NCBI GenBank assembly: GCA_963717255.1
Contig: CAVQVT010000002.1
Coordinates: 62,001-126,000 of the forward strand
Direction of reading: 5' to 3'
Length of the DNA: 64,000 nt
From: CAIYQJ01 sp963717255
Lineage (GTDB): Bacteria > Chloroflexota > Limnocylindria > Limnocylindrales > CSP1-4
A program made the position numbers and the translations under genes. This document shows positions 1 to 7,555 of this stretch, in pieces. The stretch's first letter is position 1. Each line of letters begins with the position of its first letter. A model generated the notes under the pieces. It did no database searches. It was not told the DNA's origin and was given only the letters and a program-made list of their open reading frames with translations.

Positions 1-275
1 GCGCCGGCGAGATCGGCGTGATCGCCTCCGTCACCCAGCCGTTCTGTGGCGACTGCAGCCGGGCGCGGATCTCCGCCGTCGGCGAGCTCTACACGTGCCT
101 CTTCGCGACCCACGGCCACGACCTGCGCTCGCTGCTCCGCGGGGGTGCGAGCGACGACGCGATCCGCGAACGGATCGAGGGCGTGTGGGGCGCCCGCGTG
201 GACCGCTACTCTGAGATCCGATCGGACGAGACGGAGGGCCTGCCCAGGGTCGAGATGTTCGCGATCGGAGGATAG
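1..275 (+). CDS. moaA: GTP 3',8-cyclase MoaA, C-terminal part (5' end outside window)
   Basis: Radical-SAM enzyme of molybdenum cofactor synthesis that rearranges GTP to 3',8-cyclo-dihydro-GTP. Only the last ~90 residues are present; the frame is open to the left edge. The C-terminal [4Fe-4S] ligand set is visible as FCGDC followed after 13 residues by YTC (C-x2-C-x13-C), next to the SRAR segment that contacts GTP. The protein ends in the GG dipeptide needed for MoaA activity. No other moa gene follows, so the Mo-cofactor genes, if clustered, lie upstream of the window. Confidence 0.93.
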   Translation, partial: AGEIGVIASVTQPFCGDCSRARISAVGELYTCLFATHGHDLRSLLRGGASDDAIRERIEGVWGARVDRYSEIRSDETEGLPRVEMFAIGG

Positions 276-351
276 ACCGGCGAGCAGCCGGGGCAACGGC
301 ATGGCGGCGGATCGCCCGCATACGCGGGCCGCCGAGCGGGAGGGTGGATCG

Positions 352-1077
352 GTGACTGAAGACCAGGGAGGAGCGCCGGGCGGCGCGGGTGGTGGTGGGT
401 GGCAGCCCGGAGGGCCGGCCCCGCAGGGATCCCCGCCGGATCCCGGTGACACGGCGTCGCAGGCGGCGACGGGCGCGCGCAGCGCGATCGACGACGTGGG
501 GAGGCAGATCCCGGGGAACGTCGCGACGCAGGCGGCCCCCATGGGCCTGGTCTACGGCGACGTCCTGAACCGCTCGATCGCGTACATCATCGACGCGATC
601 CTCATCGGGATCGTGAGCGCGATCTTCCAGGTGATCATCGGCGCGATCTTCGGGCCGGCGGTCGCGCTCAACCTCAATGCCAACTCGCTCGGCGACCTGA
701 CGTCCGTGAACTACCTGACGATCCTCCTGGGCGCGGCAGCCGGGATCGCGGTGAGCTTCGCCTACTTTGTCTGGTTCTGGACGAGCCAGCGCGCGACGAT
801 CGGCATGAAGGTGCTCTCGCTCCAGGTCGGCAACGAGTCGAACGGCGCGACGCTCGTGATGAACCAGGCGGTCGTCCGCTGGGCGGCGCTGTTCGGGCCC
901 GCGGCGCTCTCGCAGGCCTTCTGGCCGGCGCCGGTCCTCGGAACGATCCTGGGCCTCGTCTCGTTCATCTGGTTCCTCGTCCTGCTGTACACGACGTGGT
1001 CCAGCCCCACGAAGCAGGGCCTCCACGACAGGTACGCCCACACGATGGTCGTGAAGACGGTCCGCACGGTGGCCTGA
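352..1077 (+). CDS. RDD family membrane protein
   Basis: Integral membrane protein of the RDD family, 241 residues; function of the family is mostly unknown (some members are ion antiporters). About 65 N-terminal residues are Gly/Pro-rich and probably cytosolic. The RDD signature follows: RSIAYIIDAILIG (Arg-Asp pair in TM1), two further hydrophobic segments, and near the C-terminus KQGLHDRYAHTMVV, the typical closing motif. The GTG start is chosen because it follows a GGGAGGG ribosome-binding site; an in-frame ATG at 301 would add 17 residues. A GC-rich hairpin lies just downstream. Confidence 0.85.
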   Translation: MTEDQGGAPGGAGGGGWQPGGPAPQGSPPDPGDTASQAATGARSAIDDVGRQIPGNVATQAAPMGLVYGDVLNRSIAYIIDAILIGIVSAIFQVIIGAIFGPAVALNLNANSLGDLTSVNYLTILLGAAAGIAVSFAYFVWFWTSQRATIGMKVLSLQVGNESNGATLVMNQAVVRWAALFGPAALSQAFWPAPVLGTILGLVSFIWFLVLLYTTWSSPTKQGLHDRYAHTMVVKTVRTVA

Positions 1078-1111
1078 CGCCCGCAGTCCCGGCGACGCGC
1101 CCGGATCGAGA

Positions 1112-1135
1112 CCCCGCCCGGCACGCTGGGCGGGG
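1112..1135 (+). terminator. Hairpin after the RDD gene
   Basis: Perfect 8-bp stem, CCCCGCCC / GGGCGGGG, with an 8-nt loop, 35 bp after the RDD stop codon. There is no T-tract, as is common in GC-rich genomes, so terminator function is inferred from stem strength and position. Confidence 0.5.
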
Positions 1136-1247
1136 CCTCCTCATCTCCCCGGCCGCGCCGACACGGGCGTTTGACGGAACCCGCCGTCCTTCCCACTCTG
1201 GGCGCGTGGAGACGGGACCCGGAGGACCTCAGCCGCGGCTGCACGCG

Positions 1248-1837
<590 letters not shown>

Positions 1838-2435
1838 CCCGGTCGCCACGCACCTGGCCGGGGTGCATCGTGGGTCGGGTGGGAGTGCCTGCCCGGAGCA
1901 TGGCGCCGGGTCGTCCCGAGTCGGGACCGGTGGACGGTCCACAGACTTCTCCACACGCCGTCCACCGGAGCCCGCGTTCCGTGGATATCTTCGCGGCCGG
2001 CGGGCCGGATTTCGTGGACAACCGCGTTGCGTCCATCTTGGAGCGACCGTATCGTTCGGTCTGCCCGAAGGGGTCCGCAGGGACAGCGGGAGCCGAGATC
2101 ACATCAAGGCTCGGGGCCGAAGATCGGACCGACGTCGGCGGCTGAGATCACATCAAGGCCGGCGCTCGGAGGACTGGAATCAGGCCCGCGGCAGAGATCG
2201 CATCAACGCCGGTCGCGTCCCGGGCGAGGTGGCCGCCGCAAGGTGGACGCAGCGCCGACGGAGCCGCGGAGGAGCGCCGAGATCACATCAAGGCGGTCCG
2301 AGCGGAGCCGGAGCTGGTTCCTTCGGGCGCTTCCGTGTCCGCCCTCGGGCGGACGGCGCCCGGCGGGACGTGACCGGCATCCCGGTGTCGGTACTCCCGT
2401 CGGGCGTGGAAGCTCCCTCCCGGAGGACCGAGCGA
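1838..2435. other. Non-coding stretch upstream of punA
   Basis: No recognisable gene in about 600 bp. The left part holds a perfect palindrome GTGGAC-G-GTCCAC (1930-1942) and several TCCACA-like words. The right part holds four copies of a 16-bp repeat. Open frames crossing the stretch have shadow-like Arg/Gly/Pro composition and no family match. Confidence 0.6.
2095..2294 (+). repeat. Four-copy 16-bp direct repeat (GAGATCACATCAAGGC)
   Basis: Exact copies at 2095-2110, 2144-2159 and 2279-2294; a copy with two mismatches at 2194-2209. Start-to-start spacings are 49, 50 and 85 bp. The word is AT-richer than its surroundings and all copies share orientation. It lies 140-340 bp upstream of the punA start, so it could be an array of regulator sites or a small dispersed repeat. 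Spacing and unit length do not fit a CRISPR array. Confidence 0.85.
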
Positions 2436-3296
2436 GTGTCGACCGACCACGCCCGCCCCATCCACCCCGCCGATCTCCCCGAGCGGCTCGACGCCCTCGA
2501 GGCGGCCGTGCGCGCGCGGACGCCCATCGTCCCGCGCGCCGGGATCGTGCTGGGCTCCGGCCTCGGCGGCCTTGCCGACGACCTCGCCGATCCGGTCGCC
2601 ATCCCCTTCGCCGAGCTGCCGGGATGGCCTGCCGCCACTGCCCCCGGCCATGTCGGGCGGCTCCTCCTGGGCTCGCTCGGCGGCGTCCCCGTCGCGATGC
2701 TCCAGGGGCGACTCCACGCCTACGAGGGCCATCACCCCGGCCTCGTCGTCCAGCCCGTCCTCCTCATGGGCCGCCTCGGCGCGCGCACGATCGTCCTCAC
2801 GAACGCCGCGGGCGGGCTGGATCCCGCGTTCGGTGCCGGGACGCTCATGGTCATCGCGGACCACATCAACATGACAGGCCTCACGCCCCTGTACGGCCCC
2901 AACGCCGACGCGATCGGCCCGCGCTTCCCCGACCAGACGGACACCTGGACGCCGGCCCTCCGTGCGCGGCTGCACGATGCCGGCCGCGCCGAGGGGGTCG
3001 CCCTGGAGGAGGGCGTCTACGTCGGCCTCCTGGGGCCGACGTACGAGACGCCCGCGGAGGTCCGGATGCTCCGCGGCTGGGGCGGCGACGCCGTGGGCAT
3101 GTCGACCGTCCTCGAGGCGATCGCCGCGCGGTGGGCGGGCCTGCGGATCGCCGGCGTGAGCCTCGTGACGAACCCGGGGGCCGGCTACGTCGGCGAGCCG
3201 CTCACCCACGAGGAGGTGCTCGCGGCGGGTCGCGACGCCGGCCCGCGGCTCGCGCGCGTCATCCGCCGCTTCGTCCGCGATCTGCCGGCGGACTGA
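2436..3296 (+). CDS. punA: Purine nucleoside phosphorylase, class I
   Basis: Cytosolic enzyme that phosphorolyses (deoxy)inosine and guanosine to base plus (deoxy)ribose-1-phosphate in purine salvage. The 286 residues match the trimeric PNP family in length. Visible motifs in order: the phosphate loop LGSGLGGLA, GRLHAYEGH, the strand LTNAAGGLD, the GPTYETPAE base-pocket segment, VGMSTV and SLVTNPGAG. The GTG start is supported by GGAGG nine bases upstream; a longer in-frame extension reads through the repeat region and looks non-coding. It converges on thyX across a short hairpin. Confidence 0.93.
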   Translation: MSTDHARPIHPADLPERLDALEAAVRARTPIVPRAGIVLGSGLGGLADDLADPVAIPFAELPGWPAATAPGHVGRLLLGSLGGVPVAMLQGRLHAYEGHHPGLVVQPVLLMGRLGARTIVLTNAAGGLDPAFGAGTLMVIADHINMTGLTPLYGPNADAIGPRFPDQTDTWTPALRARLHDAGRAEGVALEEGVYVGLLGPTYETPAEVRMLRGWGGDAVGMSTVLEAIAARWAGLRIAGVSLVTNPGAGYVGEPLTHEEVLAAGRDAGPRLARVIRRFVRDLPAD

Positions 3297-3307
3297 GCCG
3301 GCAGGGG

Positions 3308-3328
3308 CCGGCAGGTCCCGCCTGCCGG
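3308..3328. terminator. Hairpin between convergent punA and thyX
   Basis: Stem CCGGCAGG / CCTGCCGG with the 5-nt loop TCCCG, inside the 47-bp gap between two convergent stop codons. It could serve both strands. No T-tract. Confidence 0.5.
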
Positions 3329-3343
3329 GCGGTCCGGTCCTCG

Positions 3344-4315
3344 TCAGCCCTCGCTGACCGGCAGCTCCCGTCCCGCCGCCTTCGCCGCGCGCGCCTTCTC
3401 CGCCCATGCCCCCAGGACCGTGTCCCGGTGCGGCCGGATCGGGCAGTGCTCGTCGCGGTTGCCCGCCTCGTCGCAGTAGCCGAGCGGCACGCACTTCGGC
3501 GCGAGGAACGACCCCAGGAACGGGCTCACCGCGAAGACCTCGTGCCGGATCAGCTGGAAGAGCCGGCGGATCTCCCATTGCGCCATCGTGCAGAGCCGGA
3601 GGCCGGACATGTGGATCAGCGCCCGGAGATTCGTCGTCATGACGAGGTTGGTCCGCGTCGCGTTCGGGAAGACGAACCGCGCGTCCTCGCCGGGGATCCC
3701 CGCCTCCACGAGGTCGCCGTACAGGTCGAGCCCCCCGCGGAGGTGCTCCTCGAACCGCCCGCGCAGCTCCTCGTCGGCGTCCGCGATCGTCGCCGGCGTC
3801 ATCGTCGACGCGCCCTTGAACTTCACGTAGCGCTGGCTCTGCTGGTCGAATGCCACGCCGGCCCGATGCCGCACGAGCTGGTGCGAGAGCGTGCGCGAGA
3901 CGCCGCTGATGCCGAAAGTGAAGACGACATGCTCGATGGTGGACCCGTGACCCGACTCGATGACGCGGCTGATGAGCTCGCGCTGCTTCGCCGGGTCCAC
4001 GAGGCCGTCCACGGCGCGCGCCATGATCTCGTCCGGGTCCAGCTCGCTGTAGCAGGTGCGGCACGCGGTGTAGATGAGCGGGACGTAGAAGCGCTCCACG
4101 ATCGCGCGGTCCGGGAACAGGAGCGTCGCGCGCATCCCCAGGTCGTGCCGACCCGGATTCCGCGGGATGCCGGTGCGATCGCGCGAGCCGGCTGCCGGCT
4201 GCCCGCCCGGCGCGGCTGCCTGCCCCTGTGCGGGAGGCTCGCCGGCGGCGGAGGGGGCCCGGTCGGCGGGACCGGGCGCGGCGGAGCCGGGGGGACGGAG
4301 CGGCTCGGCGGTCAT
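3344..4315 (-). CDS. thyX: FAD-dependent thymidylate synthase ThyX
   Basis: Makes dTMP from dUMP using methylene-tetrahydrofolate and reduced FAD. Hallmarks: ESGHGSTIEHVVFTF, then HQLVRHRAG...QQSQRYV (the ThyX signature) and the C-terminal QWEIRRLFQLIRHE. The signature is RHR-x8-S, one residue longer than the textbook RHR-x7-S. The annotated ATG gives 323 residues with a Pro/Ala-rich 60-residue leader; the internal ATG at 4135 (MRATLLFPD) gives 263, close to family length, and may be the true start. Neither has a strong ribosome-binding site. It ends a minus-strand run SRPBCC-MFS-thyX. Confidence 0.92.
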   Translation of the reverse strand: MTAEPLRPPGSAAPGPADRAPSAAGEPPAQGQAAAPGGQPAAGSRDRTGIPRNPGRHDLGMRATLLFPDRAIVERFYVPLIYTACRTCYSELDPDEIMARAVDGLVDPAKQRELISRVIESGHGSTIEHVVFTFGISGVSRTLSHQLVRHRAGVAFDQQSQRYVKFKGASTMTPATIADADEELRGRFEEHLRGGLDLYGDLVEAGIPGEDARFVFPNATRTNLVMTTNLRALIHMSGLRLCTMAQWEIRRLFQLIRHEVFAVSPFLGSFLAPKCVPLGYCDEAGNRDEHCPIRPHRDTVLGAWAEKARAAKAAGRELPVSEG

Positions 4316-4344
4316 GGGCGGAGTCTACGGGACGCGGGCCGCCG

Positions 4345-5727
4345 TCAGGCGGCACCGCCCACGGTGCGCTTCTGGACCGGCACCGGCCGTTCGGCGTCGC
4401 GGAACCAGAGCCAGTACAGCCCGGTCGCCACCGAGTACAGGACCGTGATCGTGACGAACGCGACGGTGTAGCCCGTCTCGAACCCGAGCGCGCCCTGGAG
4501 CACGCCGTACCAGAGGCCCGCGATGACCCATCCGAGCGACCACAGGAGGTTCTGGGCCGCCGCGAGCGTCGCCCGCTCGTCCGGCCGCACCTGCTCCTGG
4601 GAGAACGCGGTGATCATCGGGCTTCCGGCGTTCATCAGCGAGTTACGGACCGCCAACGCGATGACGACCGTCCAGAGGATCGGCGAGAAGCCCAGGACCG
4701 CGATGAACGGGATGCTGACCGACTGGACGAGGACGACCGATCCGACCTTCCCGACGCGGCGGGCGAGGATCGGCTGGAGGAGGATCGCGAGCGTCGTCCC
4801 CAGCGCCGAGATGGCGAAGACGAGGTTGAGCGACGCGAGTGAGAGGTCGAACTTGTTCTGGACGAACACGTTGAGGAAGGGGATCACCTGGCCCGCGCCC
4901 AGCGCGGTCAGGAACCCCGGGAAGAGGAGCTTGAAGAAGAGCTCGCGGTCGTGGACCACGATCCCCACGCGGGAGAGCGTCCGTGGGCGCGCACGGTCGG
5001 GCCGCATCGGGATGGGCTCCCCGCCCAAGGCGTCGCCCGCCCGCTGCTCCGCCGTGCGCGGCCGCGGACGGTCGTCACGCAGCGTGAGGAGGACGCAGAA
5101 CCCGACGACGCCGAAGGCGACCATGATCGCCAGCAGGATCCGGTAGACGCCCGGGTCGCCCGAGTGGAGCCCCCAGAGGTTCGACGCCACGGCGGCGACG
5201 ACGGCGCCCAGGACGGCCGCGCCGACCCCCGTGACCGTCATCGTCGCGTACTGGGCGGCGAACAGCTCGGCGCGATGCTCGCGGGTGCTGTGCTCGGTCA
5301 GGTATGGGACCGTCACGACGGCGAACGCCTGCTGGCCCGCGGCGAGGACCGCGGCGAGCAGGATGATGGCGACCGGCTCGGTGACGGCGACGAGCCCGGT
5401 GGTGGCGATGACCGTCAGGGCGACGCCGGCGAGGAGGACGGGTCGCCGTCCGACGCGGTCCGAGACCGCGCTCGCCGGGAACGCCGCCAGCATCGCGGCG
5501 AGCGACCCGACGGCGGCCACGACCCCGACGAACGAGTTCGAGAGGCCGAGCGAGCCCAGGTAGAGGTTGAAGTCGACCCAGTAGAGGCTCTGGGCAGCCC
5601 CGACGACCAGCGTGACGAGGAGGAAGCGCCGTGCGTCGGGCTGGAATCCCGCGTAGGCGGCGACGATTCCCCGCAGGCGACCTCGCCGGCCCGGCGACCC
5701 GCCGGTCCGCGTTCCCTCCGCCGGCAT
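4345..5727 (-). CDS. MFS transporter
   Basis: Major facilitator superfamily permease of 460 residues with twelve predicted hydrophobic segments. The loop 2-3 signature SDRVGRRPVLLAGV is present, and a charged central loop (~residues 210-250, rich in Arg/Pro) separates two six-helix halves. Substrate cannot be read from sequence; the conserved aromatic YWVDFNLYL in TM1 resembles uncharacterised drug/sugar MFS proteins. It starts 5 bp after the SRPBCC stop and ends 29 bp before thyX, so the three genes are probably co-transcribed. Confidence 0.88.
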   Translation of the reverse strand: MPAEGTRTGGSPGRRGRLRGIVAAYAGFQPDARRFLLVTLVVGAAQSLYWVDFNLYLGSLGLSNSFVGVVAAVGSLAAMLAAFPASAVSDRVGRRPVLLAGVALTVIATTGLVAVTEPVAIILLAAVLAAGQQAFAVVTVPYLTEHSTREHRAELFAAQYATMTVTGVGAAVLGAVVAAVASNLWGLHSGDPGVYRILLAIMVAFGVVGFCVLLTLRDDRPRPRTAEQRAGDALGGEPIPMRPDRARPRTLSRVGIVVHDRELFFKLLFPGFLTALGAGQVIPFLNVFVQNKFDLSLASLNLVFAISALGTTLAILLQPILARRVGKVGSVVLVQSVSIPFIAVLGFSPILWTVVIALAVRNSLMNAGSPMITAFSQEQVRPDERATLAAAQNLLWSLGWVIAGLWYGVLQGALGFETGYTVAFVTITVLYSVATGLYWLWFRDAERPVPVQKRTVGGAA

Positions 5728-5732
5728 CGAGG

Positions 5733-6173
5733 TCAGGCTTCCTCCCCGGCGACGTCCTCGTCCGTCGTCTCCACGAGCGCAGCCACGTACCCCTCCCAGT
5801 ACGCCGCGTGCTCGTCGCGGTCCTTCGCGGAGAGGCCCGCCTCCGCCCAGCCGTCGTGCGTGAGCGTCACGAGCGTCCCGTCCTCGCCCGTCGCCAGGTC
5901 CCAGCAGACCCGCGTCCGCGCGACGTCCGGCCCGTCACCCCAGCCCCAGGAATAGACGAGCCGCTCCCCGGGGACGACCTCGAGAACCGTGCCGCGCATG
6001 ACGTCGCCGCCCCCGAAGTCGAGCGCGTACGCGTCCCCGACCGCCCCGACCGGGGTCGCGTGCGTGAACCACCGCTCCACGACGGCGGGGTCGGTGAGTG
6101 CCGCCCAGGTCGCGTCCCTGTCGGTCGCGAGCTCGGCCCGGATGACCATCGGCTGCATGCGGGATCCGGGCAT
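5733..6173 (-). CDS. SRPBCC (AHSA1-like) family protein
   Basis: 146-residue START/SRPBCC-fold protein of the AHSA1 type, a hydrophobic-ligand pocket family. Family features: a first strand followed by RDATWAALTDPAVVERWF, then GGGDVMRGTVLEVVPGERLVYSW, TLVTLTHDGW and a final amphipathic helix ending in WEGYVAALVE. The start is set by GAGGAGG eight bases upstream; longer in-frame extensions are rejected. First gene of the run leading to the MFS transporter and thyX. Biological ligand unknown. Confidence 0.82.
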   Translation of the reverse strand: MPGSRMQPMVIRAELATDRDATWAALTDPAVVERWFTHATPVGAVGDAYALDFGGGDVMRGTVLEVVPGERLVYSWGWGDGPDVARTRVCWDLATGEDGTLVTLTHDGWAEAGLSAKDRDEHAAYWEGYVAALVETTDEDVAGEEA

Positions 6174-6299
6174 GGAGCTACCTCCTCGGGGGGCGGGGGC
6201 GATCGTGCCCATGCTACCGGGCCGGGCGTCACGAGGCGGGGCGCCCGCCCGCGGCGCAGGCCCGGTACCCTGACCCGGCGCACGGGGGCGAGGGAAGGC

Positions 6300-6929
6300 A
6301 TGGAGCGGGCGTTCATCGCGGGGGTCATCGCCGGCTACGGGATCGCGATCCCCGTCGGGGCGATCTCCGTCCTCATCATCGATGCGGGGATCCGCCACGG
6401 CTTCCGGACGGCCGCTGCCGCGGGCGCCGGCGCCGCGGGCGCGGATGTCTTCTACGCGGCCGTCGCCGCGTTGTTCGGCGCGGCCCTCGCACTGGTCCTC
6501 GAGCCGGTCGCCGTGCCGCTCCGGATCGCGAGCGTCGTGCTCCTCGTGGCGATCGGTCTTCGCGGGCTGCTCTCGGTCCGCCGTGACGCTCGAGCGGAGC
6601 CGGGAACGGTAGCGCTGCCGCCGGGCGCCCCCCGGACCTTCGTGACATTCCTCGGGCTGACGCTCCTCAACCCGATGACGGTCGTGTACTTCGCGGCTCT
6701 CATCCTCGGCCTGGCGTCCACCGGCGCCGGCCCGGCCGAGAAGGCCGCCTTCGTCGCGGGCGCCGGCCTTGCGTCGCTCTCATGGCAGGAGCTCATCGCG
6801 TTCATCGGCTCCCGGCTCCATCGCCGGCTCTCGCCGCGCACGCGGGCCGCCACGGCGATCCTCGGGAACGTCGTCGTCATCGGCCTCGCCGTCTCGATCG
6901 CGATCCCGCTGCTCACCGGGGCACGCTAG
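6300..6929 (+). CDS. LysE family exporter
   Basis: 209-residue inner-membrane translocator of the LysE/RhtB type, which exports amino acids or related small molecules. The N-terminus GYGIAIPVGAISVLIIDAGIRHG matches the family opening (P-G-P-type loop and glycine-rich TM1), and FLGLTLLNPMTVVYF is the conserved LNP motif before TM4. Six hydrophobic segments are visible. ATG follows AGGGAAGG directly. The stop codon overlaps the stop of the convergent MarR gene within a shared CTAG. Confidence 0.88.
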   Translation: MERAFIAGVIAGYGIAIPVGAISVLIIDAGIRHGFRTAAAAGAGAAGADVFYAAVAALFGAALALVLEPVAVPLRIASVVLLVAIGLRGLLSVRRDARAEPGTVALPPGAPRTFVTFLGLTLLNPMTVVYFAALILGLASTGAGPAEKAAFVAGAGLASLSWQELIAFIGSRLHRRLSPRTRAATAILGNVVVIGLAVSIAIPLLTGAR

Positions 6930-7441
6930 CCGTCGGCCGGCGTGAGCCCCTCGACGAGCGCCGCAAGGAAGCGCCGGACCGCCGCGCGCTCGTCGGCGGA
7001 CAGGCCGGCCAGGGCCCGCCCGACGGCGTCGTCGCGCCATCGGTAGGCGCCCTCCACGTCGGTGATCGCGTCCTCGGAGAGGCGAACCCAGACCACGCGG
7101 CGGTCGTCCGGGTCTCGATCACGGACGACGTACCCGCGCGCCTCCAGCTCCTCGACGATCCGGCTCGCCCAGCCGACGGAGACGCCGATCCCGGCCGCGA
7201 GCCCGCCGATCGTGGCGCGGCCGTGCTCGTACACGTGGACGGCCGCGCGGATCGCCTGGGGGGAGAGCGGTGTCGCGTCGCCGCCGGGGCCGCCGTGGAC
7301 CGCCCCGCGCGGCGCCTCGCCGGATGAGGGGCGCGCCGACGCGTGGACCACGTCCACGACGAGCCGAGCCGTGGACCGCACTTCCTCTGCCCCTGCGGCG
7401 CCGGTCCGCTCCGCGGCCTCCCGGCTGCTCCCATCCGTCAC
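6926..7441 (-). CDS. MarR family transcriptional regulator
   Basis: 171-residue winged-helix regulator. The DNA-binding region runs through SPQAIRAAVHVYEHGRATIGGLAAGIGVSVGWASRIVEELEARGYV, followed by the wing DRDPDDRRVVWVRLSE, the classic MarR DxDRR pattern. About 45 N-terminal residues are disordered-looking. The GTG start has GGAGGAC ten bases upstream. It is divergent from a DHA2-type efflux pump across a 114-bp region that contains a palindrome, so local repression of the pump, relieved by a ligand, is the likely role. Confidence 0.9.
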   Translation of the reverse strand: MTDGSSREAAERTGAAGAEEVRSTARLVVDVVHASARPSSGEAPRGAVHGGPGGDATPLSPQAIRAAVHVYEHGRATIGGLAAGIGVSVGWASRIVEELEARGYVVRDRDPDDRRVVWVRLSEDAITDVEGAYRWRDDAVGRALAGLSADERAAVRRFLAALVEGLTPADG

Positions 7442-7465
7442 GCTTGCGCCCGTCCTCCGGTGCGG

Positions 7466-7505
7466 ATATGATTGCGTCCCGAAACGATTTCGTATGGCAA
7501 CTATA
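7466..7505. promoter_or_regulatory. Putative MarR operator in the marR/MFS divergent region
   Basis: Contains the perfect inverted repeat CGAAA-CGA-TTTCG (7480-7492), and outside it ATATGATTGC (7466-7475) facing GGCAACTATA (7496-7505). GCAACTAT is also one arm of the perfect palindrome at 36956-36975. Its place between a MarR gene and an efflux gene supports an operator role; binding itself is inferred. Confidence 0.5.
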
Positions 7506-7555
7506 CCACGGCGCCGGCGGGATGACCGCCGAGCGAAGCGCAGGAGAAGAGCACT

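Noticed and set aside
1930..2022. Cluster of DnaA-box-like words (TTCTCCACA, CGTGGATAT, CGTGGACAA) as a replication origin
   Set aside because: None is an exact box, there is no AT-rich unwinding region and no dnaA, dnaN, rpmH or parAB gene nearby.
2095..2294. 16-bp repeats as a CRISPR array
   Set aside because: Units are too short, spacing is uneven (49, 50, 85 bp), one unit has two mismatches and no cas gene is present.
4228..4842. Plus-strand open frames across thyX and the MFS gene
   Set aside because: Arg/Asp-rich mirror frames without motifs or ribosome sites, lying opposite well-supported genes.
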